A DNA stretch of 64,000 bases, taken from contig NZ_JAGGOG010000004.1 of NCBI RefSeq assembly GCF_018614655.1, positions 124,001-188,000 of the forward strand. The letters are read 5' to 3'. A program made the position numbers and the translations under genes. The notes under the pieces were generated by a model. That model saw nothing but the letters and a program-made list of their open reading frames with translations. It did no database searches and was not told the origin of the DNA. Shown in pieces: positions 55,881 through 63,361 of this stretch. Origin of the DNA: Pseudomonas fluorescens. GTDB lineage: Bacteria > Pseudomonadota > Gammaproteobacteria > Pseudomonadales > Pseudomonadaceae. Positions within the stretch are counted from its first letter, which is position 1; each line of letters begins with the position of its first letter.

Positions 55881-57089
55881 ATGCCCAATCGTCTCCCCGT
55901 TACTGTGCTGTCCGGCTTTCTCGGCGCCGGTAAAAGTACGCTGCTCAATTATGTCCTGCGCAACCGCGAAAACCTGCGGGTAGCGGTGATCGTCAATGAT
56001 ATGAGCGAAATCAACATTGATGGCAGCGAGGTTCAGCGCGACGTCACCCTCAACCGTTCCGAAGAAAAGCTGGTGGAGATGAGCAACGGCTGCATCTGCT
56101 GCACCTTGCGCGAAGACTTGCTCGAAGAAGTCGGAAAGCTCGCCAAGGAAGGTCGGTTCGATTACCTGCTGATCGAGTCCACCGGTATTTCCGAGCCACT
56201 GCCGGTGGCCGAAACCTTCACTTTTCGCGATGAAAACGACCAGAGCCTGGCGGACATCGCGCGCCTCGACACCATGGTCACCGTGGTTGATGGCATGAAT
56301 TTCCTGCTCGACTATCAGGCTGCGGAAAGCCTGGCATCGCGCGGCGAAACCCTCGGTGAAGAGGACGAACGCTCCATCACCGACCTATTGATCGAGCAGA
56401 TCGAATTCGCCGACGTGATCCTCATCAGCAAGATCGATCTGATCAGCAGCGCTGAGCGTCAGGAGTTGATGGCAATCCTCGAACGCCTCAATTCCCAGGC
56501 AGAAATCATCCCCATGGTCATGGGTGAAGTGCCGCTGGCCAAGATCATCAATACTGGCCGCTTCGACTTCGAACGCGCAGCCCAGGCACCGGGTTGGCTG
56601 CAGGAGTTGCGTGGCGAGCATGTGCCGGAAACCGAAGAATACGGTATCGCTTCTACCGCTTATCGCGCGCGCCGTCCGTTCCATCCCCAGCGCTTCTTCG
56701 ACTTCATCGATCGGCCATGGGTCAACGGTAAATTGCTGCGCTCCAAAGGGTTTTTCTGGCTGGCCAGCAAGCACCAGGACGCTGGCAGTTGGTCACAGGC
56801 CGGCGGCTTGATGCGCCATGGCTTTGCCGGACGCTGGTGGCGTTTTGTGCCGAAGAGCCAGTGGCCGCAGGACGAAGAAAACGTCGCGGCGATCATGGGC
56901 AACTGGCAACCCAGCACCGGCGATTGCCGCCAGGAGCTGGTGTTTATCGGGCAGAACATCGACTTCGCCAGACTCACCGCCGAGCTCGATGATTGCCTGC
57001 TGACCGACGACGAAATGGCCGTGGGTGTCGAGGGTTGGCGCTTGTTGGCAGACCCCTTTGGCCCCTGGTTTGAGGAGGCAGCGGCCTGA
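55881..57089 (+). CDS. zigA: Zinc-starvation COG0523 GTPase (ZigA type)
   Basis: A 402-residue CobW/COG0523 GTPase, thought to deliver zinc to client enzymes. P-loop [11 protein letters not shown] (about 11-21), the metal motif G-C-I-C-C (about 72-76), E-S-T-G-I-S-E-P and S-K-I-D-L (NKxD-like with Ser instead of Asn). The C-terminal CobW_C domain contains R-P-F-H-P-Q-R-F. It follows dksA2 after 27 bp and overlaps the DUF1826 gene. It corresponds to PA5535. Confidence 0.93.
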   Translation: MPNRLPVTVLSGFLGAGKSTLLNYVLRNRENLRVAVIVNDMSEINIDGSEVQRDVTLNRSEEKLVEMSNGCICCTLREDLLEEVGKLAKEGRFDYLLIESTGISEPLPVAETFTFRDENDQSLADIARLDTMVTVVDGMNFLLDYQAAESLASRGETLGEEDERSITDLLIEQIEFADVILISKIDLISSAERQELMAILERLNSQAEIIPMVMGEVPLAKIINTGRFDFERAAQAPGWLQELRGEHVPETEEYGIASTAYRARRPFHPQRFFDFIDRPWVNGKLLRSKGFFWLASKHQDAGSWSQAGGLMRHGFAGRWWRFVPKSQWPQDEENVAAIMGNWQPSTGDCRQELVFIGQNIDFARLTAELDDCLLTDDEMAVGVEGWRLLADPFGPWFEEAAA

Positions 57090-57733
57090 TGCTGGCACCG
57101 ACTCTGAAACTGCGTCCGGTGATCCGCCAGACCCGCGGTGAAACTCCGGTGGTACTCGCCGATATCCTGAAAGACGGCGTGAACCTGGTTTTGTGGCAGC
57201 GCCAGCTGCCCCTGCACATTGCTGAGTTTGGTGAGCTGCTGATTTCGTTGAACGAGCCTTTGGCCGAGTCGCTGGTCATTGAGTTGAGCGGTGAGGATGC
57301 AGAGCCGAATTTACAGGGGCTGGCCTCCAGTTGCAGTGATCTTGAAGGCTACGAAGGGTTTATCGCTGATGTGTCGTGGCTGGTCAGTGCTTTCGCCTGC
57401 TTGCTCGGCGCCAAGCGCATTGGCGTGCGCCTGCGCCTGTTGGATAAGGCCATGTGCCCGCGTTTCCATGTGGATCATGTGCCGGTGCGGTTGATCACCA
57501 CCTATGCGGGTATCGGTAGCCAATGGTTGCGCGAAGGTCTGATGGATCGTCGATACCTGAGCCAGGCCAACGCAGAACCCGAAGAGGGCGTCGAGCAAAT
57601 CCATTGTGGTGAAGTGGCGCTGCTTAAGGGTGAAAAATGGCACGGCAATGAAGGCCTCGGCCTGATCCACCGGTCGCCGCAGCTGAACGCCAACGAGCGG
57701 CGGTTAATTCTGACGCTGGATTGGCTGGCATAA
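57089..57733 (+). CDS. DUF1826 protein of the zinc cluster
   Basis: A 214-residue protein with the DUF1826 pattern, always found near COG0523 GTPases as far as I recall. It has R-F-H-V-D-H-V-P-V-R in the middle and H-R-S-P followed at about ten residues by R-R near the C-terminus. This H-x-D ... H ... R spacing resembles the iron/2-oxoglutarate oxygenase double-stranded beta-helix, but that is my reading, not an established assignment. It starts within the zigA stop codon (ATG overlapping TGA) and is followed after 45 bp by a second CobW gene. No signal peptide or membrane helix. Confidence 0.85.
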   Translation: MLAPTLKLRPVIRQTRGETPVVLADILKDGVNLVLWQRQLPLHIAEFGELLISLNEPLAESLVIELSGEDAEPNLQGLASSCSDLEGYEGFIADVSWLVSAFACLLGAKRIGVRLRLLDKAMCPRFHVDHVPVRLITTYAGIGSQWLREGLMDRRYLSQANAEPEEGVEQIHCGEVALLKGEKWHGNEGLGLIHRSPQLNANERRLILTLDWLA

Positions 57734-57778
57734 CCGGGTAGGATCAAATCTCTCTACACGGCCTGAATGATTCCCTCC

Positions 57779-58741
57779 ATGCTGCAGAACATACCCACCC
57801 ATGTGATTGCTGGCCCCTTGGGCGCCGGCAAGACCAGCCTGATCAAACACCTGCTGGCCCAGCGCCCCGCCAACGAGCGGTGGGCGGTGTTGATCAACGA
57901 GTTCGGGCAGATTGGCCTGGACGCCGCACTGCTGGCGCGTGATGACGACGGCATCGCCTTGGGCGAAGTGGCGGGTGGCTGCCTGTGCTGTGTCAACGGT
58001 GCGCCGTTCCAGGTAGGACTGGGCCGTTTGTTGCGTAAGGCCAAGCCAGATCGGTTGTTTATCGAGCCCTCCGGACTGGGCCATCCGGCTCAGTTGCTCA
58101 AGCAATTGCGTGAAGCACCTTGGCAAGGGGTTCTGGCTGTTCAACCTTGTGTGCTGGTACTGGACGCCCAGGCGCTGGCGGCAGGTAAGCCACTGCCTGA
58201 TGCGCAACGGGAAGCGCTGGCCAGTGCAGGGTTGCTGGTGTTGAACAAGGACGAGTCCCTGGATGACACGCAACGCCTGACGATTGAAGAGCAACTGCCG
58301 GCCTGTCCGACTTATTGGACGCGTCATGCACATCTCCCCTTGGGGCAGTTACCGGGGGTGGCCGCTCAGGCGGGCGGGGTTGCGGACAAGTTCGAGGTGC
58401 CCAAAGGCTTGGCGCAGATACCGGCGATCTGGAGTGACCCGACGTTGCCGATTTGTTTGAGTCAGGCGCAGGAGGGGGGCTGGAGTATTGGCTGGCGCTG
58501 GCACCCGAGTCAGCAATTCGATCCGCAACGCCTGCAACACTGGCTGCAATCCCTGAGCTGGCGGCGGGCCAAGCTGGTTATCCACAGCCCGCAAGGCTGG
58601 CGCTCGGCTAACGCTGTGGATAACACCACCTTCACTTGGCAACCCAGTGAGTGGCGTCGGGATTCACGCATTGAACTGATCTTCAGTGATGCTCAGGGCG
58701 TCGCCGAATTGCAGCGTGCCTTGGCTGATTGCCGTCAGTGA
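57779..58741 (+). CDS. Second COG0523 (CobW) GTPase of the zinc cluster
   Basis: A 320-residue COG0523 GTPase from the ATG at 57779 (an in-frame ATG at 57767 is an alternative). It has the P-loop G-P-L-G-A-G-K-T-S-L, the metal motif G-C-L-C-C, E-P-S-G-L-G-H-P and L-N-K-D-E as the base-specificity block. The C-terminal region is shorter and less conserved than in zigA. It corresponds to PA5532. Two perfect DnaA boxes in inverted orientation (58578-58586 and 58615-58623) lie in its 3' part. Its stop overlaps the convergent DUF3301 gene by 7 bp. Confidence 0.9.
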   Translation: MLQNIPTHVIAGPLGAGKTSLIKHLLAQRPANERWAVLINEFGQIGLDAALLARDDDGIALGEVAGGCLCCVNGAPFQVGLGRLLRKAKPDRLFIEPSGLGHPAQLLKQLREAPWQGVLAVQPCVLVLDAQALAAGKPLPDAQREALASAGLLVLNKDESLDDTQRLTIEEQLPACPTYWTRHAHLPLGQLPGVAAQAGGVADKFEVPKGLAQIPAIWSDPTLPICLSQAQEGGWSIGWRWHPSQQFDPQRLQHWLQSLSWRRAKLVIHSPQGWRSANAVDNTTFTWQPSEWRRDSRIELIFSDAQGVAELQRALADCRQ

Positions 58742-59127
58742 CGACTTTTGCCGTGCTCCTGACGCCATTGGCTTAGCTCAATCACCTCGGCGCTGGGCTG
58801 CGGCGTCTTGATCTCGAACGGGTAGGGCGCCAGTTCGATTTGCGCGCTGTGGGCGCCAAACTGAGTGATAGTCCCTGGATGGCGCGCTTCGCCGGTCACG
58901 GTAAACTCGAAGTTATAAATCCGTGCCAACCGCTTGCGACCGCTGGCATCCTTCACAAAACCGATGCGTTTGAGTGCCACAGCACCGTCCAGCAGCTCGA
59001 TGTCGAGCTTGGCGCAATGCTGCTTGACCCGTTCCAGCGCCCGCTCCCGCAAGCCATGGTTGTGCCACAGCCAAGCGGCGCCGGTCGCCAATAGCATCAG
59101 CACGAAGATATTTCCCAGGGTCAGCAT
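58735..59127 (-). CDS. DUF3301 family protein
   Basis: A 130-residue protein with one N-terminal membrane helix (about 5-22 in I-F-V-L-M-L-L-A-T-G-A-A) followed by W-H-N-H-G-L-R-E-R-A-L and a basic/acidic soluble part ending Q-E-H-G-K-S-R-H. This fits DUF3301, single-pass inner-membrane proteins of unknown function. An open frame continues upstream to 59601 but only this part has gene-like composition; the ATG at 59127 fits the family start. It is divergent from pdxY and convergent with the CobW gene. Confidence 0.85.
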   Translation of the reverse strand: MLTLGNIFVLMLLATGAAWLWHNHGLRERALERVKQHCAKLDIELLDGAVALKRIGFVKDASGRKRLARIYNFEFTVTGEARHPGTITQFGAHSAQIELAPYPFEIKTPQPSAEVIELSQWRQEHGKSRH

Positions 59128-59244
59128 TCGATGAACTCCAACAAAGTGCGACCAGCTTAACTGTGTCTTCGGTCTGTCGTACAGGCTGCGTTTAGTCGCA
59201 TACTGCGCGGCCAGAATTTCAACGGCTTTACGGACATTTCCCGC

Positions 59245-60117
59245 ATGAAACGTACTCCTCATCTGCTTGCGATCCAGTCCCATGTGGTCTTTGGCCACGC
59301 TGGAAACAGCGCCGCCGTGTTCCCCATGCAGCGGGTCGGGGTGAATGTCTGGCCGCTCAACACGGTGCAGTTCTCTAACCACACTCAGTATGGTCAGTGG
59401 GCGGGAGAAGTGTTGGCGCCGCAGCAAATTCCTGCGCTGGTGGAAGGCATCGCGGCCATTGGCGAGTTGGGCAACTGTGATGCGGTACTGTCGGGCTACC
59501 TGGGCAGCGCGGCTCAGGGCCGGGCAATCCTGAGCGGTGTGGCGCGAATCAAGGCGATCAACCCCAAGGCCTTGTACCTGTGCGACCCGGTGATGGGCCA
59601 TGCGGAAAAAGGCTGCATTGTGCCCCAGGAAGTCAGTGATTTTCTGCTGGAAGAAGCGGCTGCCATGGCGGACTTCCTGTGCCCCAACCAGCTGGAGTTG
59701 GACAGCTTTGCCGGGCGCAAGCCGCAGTCACTGTTCGATTGCCTGGGCATGGCTCGCGCATTGCTGGCCCGTGGGCCGAAGGCGGTGCTGGTCAAACACT
59801 TGGATTACCCCGGCAAACTGCCGGACGGCTTCGAGATGCTGCTGGTAACCGCTGAAGGCAACTGGCACCTGCGCCGACCACTGCTGGCTTTCCCTCGCCA
59901 GCCAGTGGGCGTGGGTGACCTGACTTCAGGTCTGTTCCTGGCGCGGGTACTGTTGGGCGACAGCCTGTTGGCAGCATTCGAGTTCACCGCTGCGGCAGTG
60001 CATGAAGTGCTGCTGGAGACTCAGGCCTGTGCCAGCTACGAGTTGGAACTGGTGCGCGCTCAGGACCGGATCGCGCACCCGCGAGTCCGGTTCGAAGCAA
60101 CGCCGATCGGCCTGTAG
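59245..60117 (+). CDS. pdxY: Pyridoxal kinase PdxY
   Basis: PdxY phosphorylates pyridoxal in the B6 salvage pathway. The 290-residue product of the ribokinase-like fold begins [19 protein letters not shown] and contains [15 protein letters not shown], and the anion-hole/catalytic [11 protein letters not shown] with its Asp near residue 225. It stands alone; a REP element follows. No link to zinc is visible. Confidence 0.94.
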   Translation: MKRTPHLLAIQSHVVFGHAGNSAAVFPMQRVGVNVWPLNTVQFSNHTQYGQWAGEVLAPQQIPALVEGIAAIGELGNCDAVLSGYLGSAAQGRAILSGVARIKAINPKALYLCDPVMGHAEKGCIVPQEVSDFLLEEAAAMADFLCPNQLELDSFAGRKPQSLFDCLGMARALLARGPKAVLVKHLDYPGKLPDGFEMLLVTAEGNWHLRRPLLAFPRQPVGVGDLTSGLFLARVLLGDSLLAAFEFTAAAVHEVLLETQACASYELELVRAQDRIAHPRVRFEATPIGL

Positions 60118-60130
60118 AAACGCAAGTCGA

Positions 60131-60175
60131 ATGTGGGAGCGAGCAAGTCGAATCGTCGCACCGCCGCTCCCACAT
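60131..60175. repeat. Solo/recombinant REP element
   Basis: ATGTGGGAGC (60131-60140) equals the left end of the REPIN at 18334, and 60141-60175 equals that REPIN's right arm from its sixth base onward. The middle of the element is gone. It separates convergent pdxY and the thioesterase gene. Confidence 0.88.
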
Positions 60176-60199
60176 TTTAATTGGGTTCACAACTTGGAA

Positions 60200-60685
60200 T
60201 CAGGGCGCGTCCGCTTTGATTTCCCGATACCGCGCCTCCAATTCCTGGCGAATTTGCCGGCGCTGCTGAGCCTGGACAAACCGGCGCTTGTCCTCACTGT
60301 TCTGCGGTTGCAACGGCGGGACGACAGCCGGTTTGCGCTGGTCGTCCACCGCCACCATGGTGAAGAAGCAGCTGTTGGTGTGGCGCACGGAGCGCTCGCG
60401 AATGTTCTCGGTGACCACCTTGATCCCCACTTCCATCGAGGTGTTGCCGGTGTAGTTGACCGAGGCCAGGAAGGTCACCAGCTCACCGACATGGATCGGC
60501 TCGCGAAAAATCACCTGGTCCACCGACAGGGTTACCACATAGCGCCCGGCGTAACGGCTGGCGCAGGCGTAGGCAACTTCGTCGAGGTACTTGAGCAGGG
60601 TGCCGCCGTGGACATTGCCTGAGAAGTTGGCCATGTCAGGGGTCATCAGTACCGTCATCGACAGCTGGGCGTTTCCGGGTTCCAT
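60200..60685 (-). CDS. Acyl-CoA thioesterase (hotdog fold, YciA/ACOT type)
   Basis: A 161-residue hotdog-fold thioesterase that hydrolyses acyl-CoA. The catalytic block N-F-S-G-N-V-H-G-G-T-L-L-K-Y-L-D-E-V-A-Y (about 20-39) contains the conserved Asn and Asp/Glu of the ACOT class, and R-E-P-I-H-V-G-E-L-V and S-C-F-F-T-M-V-A-V-D complete the fold. The C-terminal 35 residues form a charged helix. Substrate chain length cannot be told. Confidence 0.9.
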   Translation of the reverse strand: MEPGNAQLSMTVLMTPDMANFSGNVHGGTLLKYLDEVAYACASRYAGRYVVTLSVDQVIFREPIHVGELVTFLASVNYTGNTSMEVGIKVVTENIRERSVRHTNSCFFTMVAVDDQRKPAVVPPLQPQNSEDKRRFVQAQQRRQIRQELEARYREIKADAP

Positions 60686-60950
60686 AGCACACTCACGGTT
60701 GTAGGCATCGGTTGGGGTGGCACCTCTGCGGGTGCTGAAATCTTTGCAGAGCCATTCCTAACGGGACGCCGTCATGTGGCTTGCCGTCACGCCTGGAGCG
60801 ATCTGTTTCCATATATTGCACCGGCTTTCTGCCGGAAGTCGTGGTGTTACCCTTCAAAAGCCTATTTCAAGGGTATTTCTTACGATCAAGGCAGACTTTT
60901 CCTTCAGCTTATTTCGATAAAGCGCCAGTACCCTCAAGGAGCCCCTCGCC
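60686..60950. other. Spacer between the thioesterase and antiporter genes
   Basis: About 265 bp between two divergent genes. It must hold both promoters, and AAGGAG precedes the antiporter ATG at about 60937-60942. I see no repeat, palindrome or further reading frame that I would defend. Confidence 0.35.
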
Positions 60951-62708
60951 ATGCACGCCATCAGCTTTATCCAGGACCTGGCAGTGATCATGTTAGTGGC
61001 AGGGGTGGTCACCATTCTGTTTCACCGCCTCAAGCAGCCAGTGGTCCTGGGGTATATCGTCGCCGGCTTCATCATCGGCCCTCATACTCCGCCGTTCGGC
61101 CTGATCCACGACGAAGACACCATCAAGACCCTGGCCGAACTGGGGGTGATCTTCCTGATGTTCTGCCTGGGCCTGGAGTTCAGCCTGCGCAAATTGTTCA
61201 AGGTTGGCGCCACCGCTTTTATCGCCGCCTTTCTGGAAATCATCCTGATGATCTGGATCGGCTACGAAATCGGCCGCTGGTTCGACTGGAACACCATGGA
61301 CTCACTGTTCCTGGGCGCGATCCTGGCGATCTCCTCGACCACCATCATCGTCAAGGCGCTCAATGACCTGAAGATGAAGAACCAGCGCTTTGCCCAGTTG
61401 ATCTTCGGCGTGCTGATCGTCGAAGACATCCTCGGCATCGGCATCATCGCCTTGTTGTCGAGTATCGCCGTCAGCGGTACGGTCAGCTCCGGCGAGGTGT
61501 TCTCTACCGTCGGCAAGCTCTCGTTGTTCATGATCGTCGCGTTGGTCATCGGCATTTTGCTGGTGCCACGGCTGTTGGAATACGTCGCTAAGTTTGAAAG
61601 CAACGAGATGCTGTTGATTACGGTGTTGGGCCTGTGTTTCGGCTTCTGCCTGCTGGTGGTGAAGCTGGAATACAGCATGGTGCTGGGGGCGTTCCTGATC
61701 GGTGCGATCATGGCAGAGTCCCGGCAACTGCTGAAGATTGAACGCTTGATCGAGCCTGTTCGCGACATGTTCAGCGCGATCTTCTTCGTTGCCATCGGCT
61801 TGATGATCGACCCGCAGATCCTGCTGCAATACGCCTGGCCGATCGCGGTGATTACCGTGGCCGTGGTGCTGGGCAAGATGTTGTCCTGCGGCCTGGGGGC
61901 GTTTATCGCGGGTAACGATGGCCGTACGTCGTTGCGGGTGGGGATGGGGCTTTCACAGATTGGCGAATTTTCGTTCATCATCGCCGCGCTCGGGATGACG
62001 TTGCAGGTGACCAGCGACTTCCTGTATCCGGTGGCGGTGGCTGTATCGGCCATTACCACACTGCTCACGCCTTACCTGATTCGTGGCGCCGACCCGCTGT
62101 CGTTGAAGATTGCGGCGGTGATGCCCAAACGTATGAGCCGGGTATTCGGCATGTATGGCGAGTGGCTGCGCAGCATCCAGCCTCAAGGCGAGGGCGCGAT
62201 GCTGGCGTCGATGATCCGCAAGATCATTCTGCAGGTCGGGGTGAATCTGGCGCTGGTGATCGCGATCTTCTTTGCCGGCAGCTTCTTCGCGGGGCGTATT
62301 GGCGGTTATCTGGAGGGTTGGATCAGCGATCCGAGCTGGCAAAAGGCATTGATCTGGGGCGGGGCGCTGTTGTTGTCGCTGCCGTTTTTGATTGCGGCGT
62401 ACCGCAAGCTCAAGGCGCTGTCGATGTTGCTGGCAGAGATGAGCGTCAAGCCGGAAATGGCCGGGCGCCATACCCAGCGCGTGCGTCGGGTGATCGCCGA
62501 AGTGATCCCGCTGCTCTCGTTGCTGGTGATCTTCCTGCTATTGGCAGCCTTGTCGGCCAGCATTTTGCCAACCAACAAGTTGCTCGTGCTGATCGCCGTA
62601 GTGACGGCCGCGGTGGCCGCCGTGCTCTGGCGCTGGTTCATCCGCGTGCATACGCGGATGCAGGTGGCCTTGCTGGAAACCCTGGATAACCATAAAGACA
62701 CCTTGTAG
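60951..62708 (+). CDS. CPA2-family monovalent cation:proton antiporter
   Basis: A 585-residue membrane protein of the Kef/CPA2 type. The N-terminal 380 residues form the Na/H exchanger domain with 12 or more helices, including G-Y-I-V-A-G-F-I-I-G-P, L-G-V-I-F-L-M-F-C-L-G-L-E-F and V-E-D-I-L-G-I with its conserved acidic pair. The C-terminal 200 residues add three more hydrophobic segments, and no TrkA_N (RCK) nucleotide-binding domain is visible. The ion is uncertain (K+ or Na+). The stop codon TAG lies inside the left arm of a REPIN. Confidence 0.88.
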   Translation: MHAISFIQDLAVIMLVAGVVTILFHRLKQPVVLGYIVAGFIIGPHTPPFGLIHDEDTIKTLAELGVIFLMFCLGLEFSLRKLFKVGATAFIAAFLEIILMIWIGYEIGRWFDWNTMDSLFLGAILAISSTTIIVKALNDLKMKNQRFAQLIFGVLIVEDILGIGIIALLSSIAVSGTVSSGEVFSTVGKLSLFMIVALVIGILLVPRLLEYVAKFESNEMLLITVLGLCFGFCLLVVKLEYSMVLGAFLIGAIMAESRQLLKIERLIEPVRDMFSAIFFVAIGLMIDPQILLQYAWPIAVITVAVVLGKMLSCGLGAFIAGNDGRTSLRVGMGLSQIGEFSFIIAALGMTLQVTSDFLYPVAVAVSAITTLLTPYLIRGADPLSLKIAAVMPKRMSRVFGMYGEWLRSIQPQGEGAMLASMIRKIILQVGVNLALVIAIFFAGSFFAGRIGGYLEGWISDPSWQKALIWGGALLLSLPFLIAAYRKLKALSMLLAEMSVKPEMAGRHTQRVRRVIAEVIPLLSLLVIFLLLAALSASILPTNKLLVLIAVVTAAVAAVLWRWFIRVHTRMQVALLETLDNHKDTL

Positions 62709-62806
62709 GAGCGAGCGTGCTCGCGAAAAACGTCAACGATGACGCTGCCCTCCTGAGAGAACGCAGCGCTCTCAGGTTTTTCGCGAGCACGCTCGCTCCT
62801 ACAAGG
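62701..62806. repeat. REPIN with a perfect 30-bp inverted repeat, overlapping the antiporter stop codon
   Basis: Left arm 62701-62730 and right arm 62777-62806 are exact reverse complements (core GTAGGAGCGAGCGTGCTCGCG). The left arm contains the antiporter stop codon at 62706-62708. The core differs from the other repeats here (GTAGGAGC instead of GTGGGAGC), so it is a second REP subtype. Confidence 0.9.
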
Positions 62807-62817
62807 TGGTGCGGGTC

Positions 62818-63225
62818 TCAGCTTTCCAGCCAGACGTCCCGCGCCCAGTGCCACACGGATTCCCAGGTTTCTTCGGTGACGAGTTCTTCTTCGCCGGACC
62901 ACAGCACCACAGTGCCGTCTTCTTCGACGCAGTAGTAGTCGTCGCCGTTCTGGCAGATCGGGATCATGCTGCGGTCAACACCGGCATCCCAGGCGTTGGC
63001 GGCAACGTCTGGCAGGTAGGTGTGGGATTGTGGGTCGGTGACGGTCACCGGCTCCAGGCTGCCGTAGACCACGTCGCTGACCGTCAGCAGAAATTCCCGG
63101 AAGACGAATGGAATATCGATGAACAGTTGTTCTTCGATTTCCACAATCTGGTCTTCATCAGGCAGTTCCAGAGGAACCGGAACCGGTTCGTTGGCTTCAC
63201 GCAATTGTTCGATGACTTCTTCCAC
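62818..63225 (-). CDS. SMI1/KNR4 family protein
   Basis: A 135-residue acidic protein with the SMI1/KNR4 fold pattern: L-P-D-E-D-Q-I-V-E-I-E-E-Q near the N-terminus, I-P-F-V-F-R-E-F-L-L, then G-D-D-Y-Y-C-V and V-V-L-W-S-G-E-E-E. The superfamily includes many toxin-immunity proteins, but single genes like this are also common housekeeping paralogues. No toxin gene is adjacent, so an immunity role is not supported. It lies after the REPIN and is read away from the Tim44 gene. Confidence 0.82.
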   Translation of the reverse strand: MEEVIEQLREANEPVPVPLELPDEDQIVEIEEQLFIDIPFVFREFLLTVSDVVYGSLEPVTVTDPQSHTYLPDVAANAWDAGVDRSMIPICQNGDDYYCVEEDGTVVLWSGEEELVTEETWESVWHWARDVWLES

Positions 63226-63306
63226 GGCCGGGATCCTCTTGCTAGATGGCGCGGTTTATAGGGGCGCTTTATACAGTAGCTTGCTATAAGTGCAACCGTG
63301 AAATAG

Positions 63307-63333
63307 AAAACCCCGGACAAGTCCGGGGTTTTT
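63307..63333 (-). terminator. Rho-independent terminator after the Tim44-domain gene
   Basis: AAAACCCCGGAC and GTCCGGGGTTTT form a near-perfect stem with loop AA, followed by T-rich sequence on both strands. It lies 28 bp beyond the minus-strand Tim44 gene stop. Confidence 0.92.
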
Positions 63334-63361
63334 GTTACTGGGTGCTCAAAGCGCGTAGGGC

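Noticed and set aside
60776..61366. 196-codon plus-strand frame overlapping the antiporter start
   Set aside because: It is a frame shadow of the antiporter and its leader; the antiporter frame has clear membrane helices and a ribosome site.
62818..63225. SMI1/KNR4 gene as part of a toxin-immunity locus
   Set aside because: No toxin, polymorphic repeat, or secretion gene is adjacent, so only the fold is reported.
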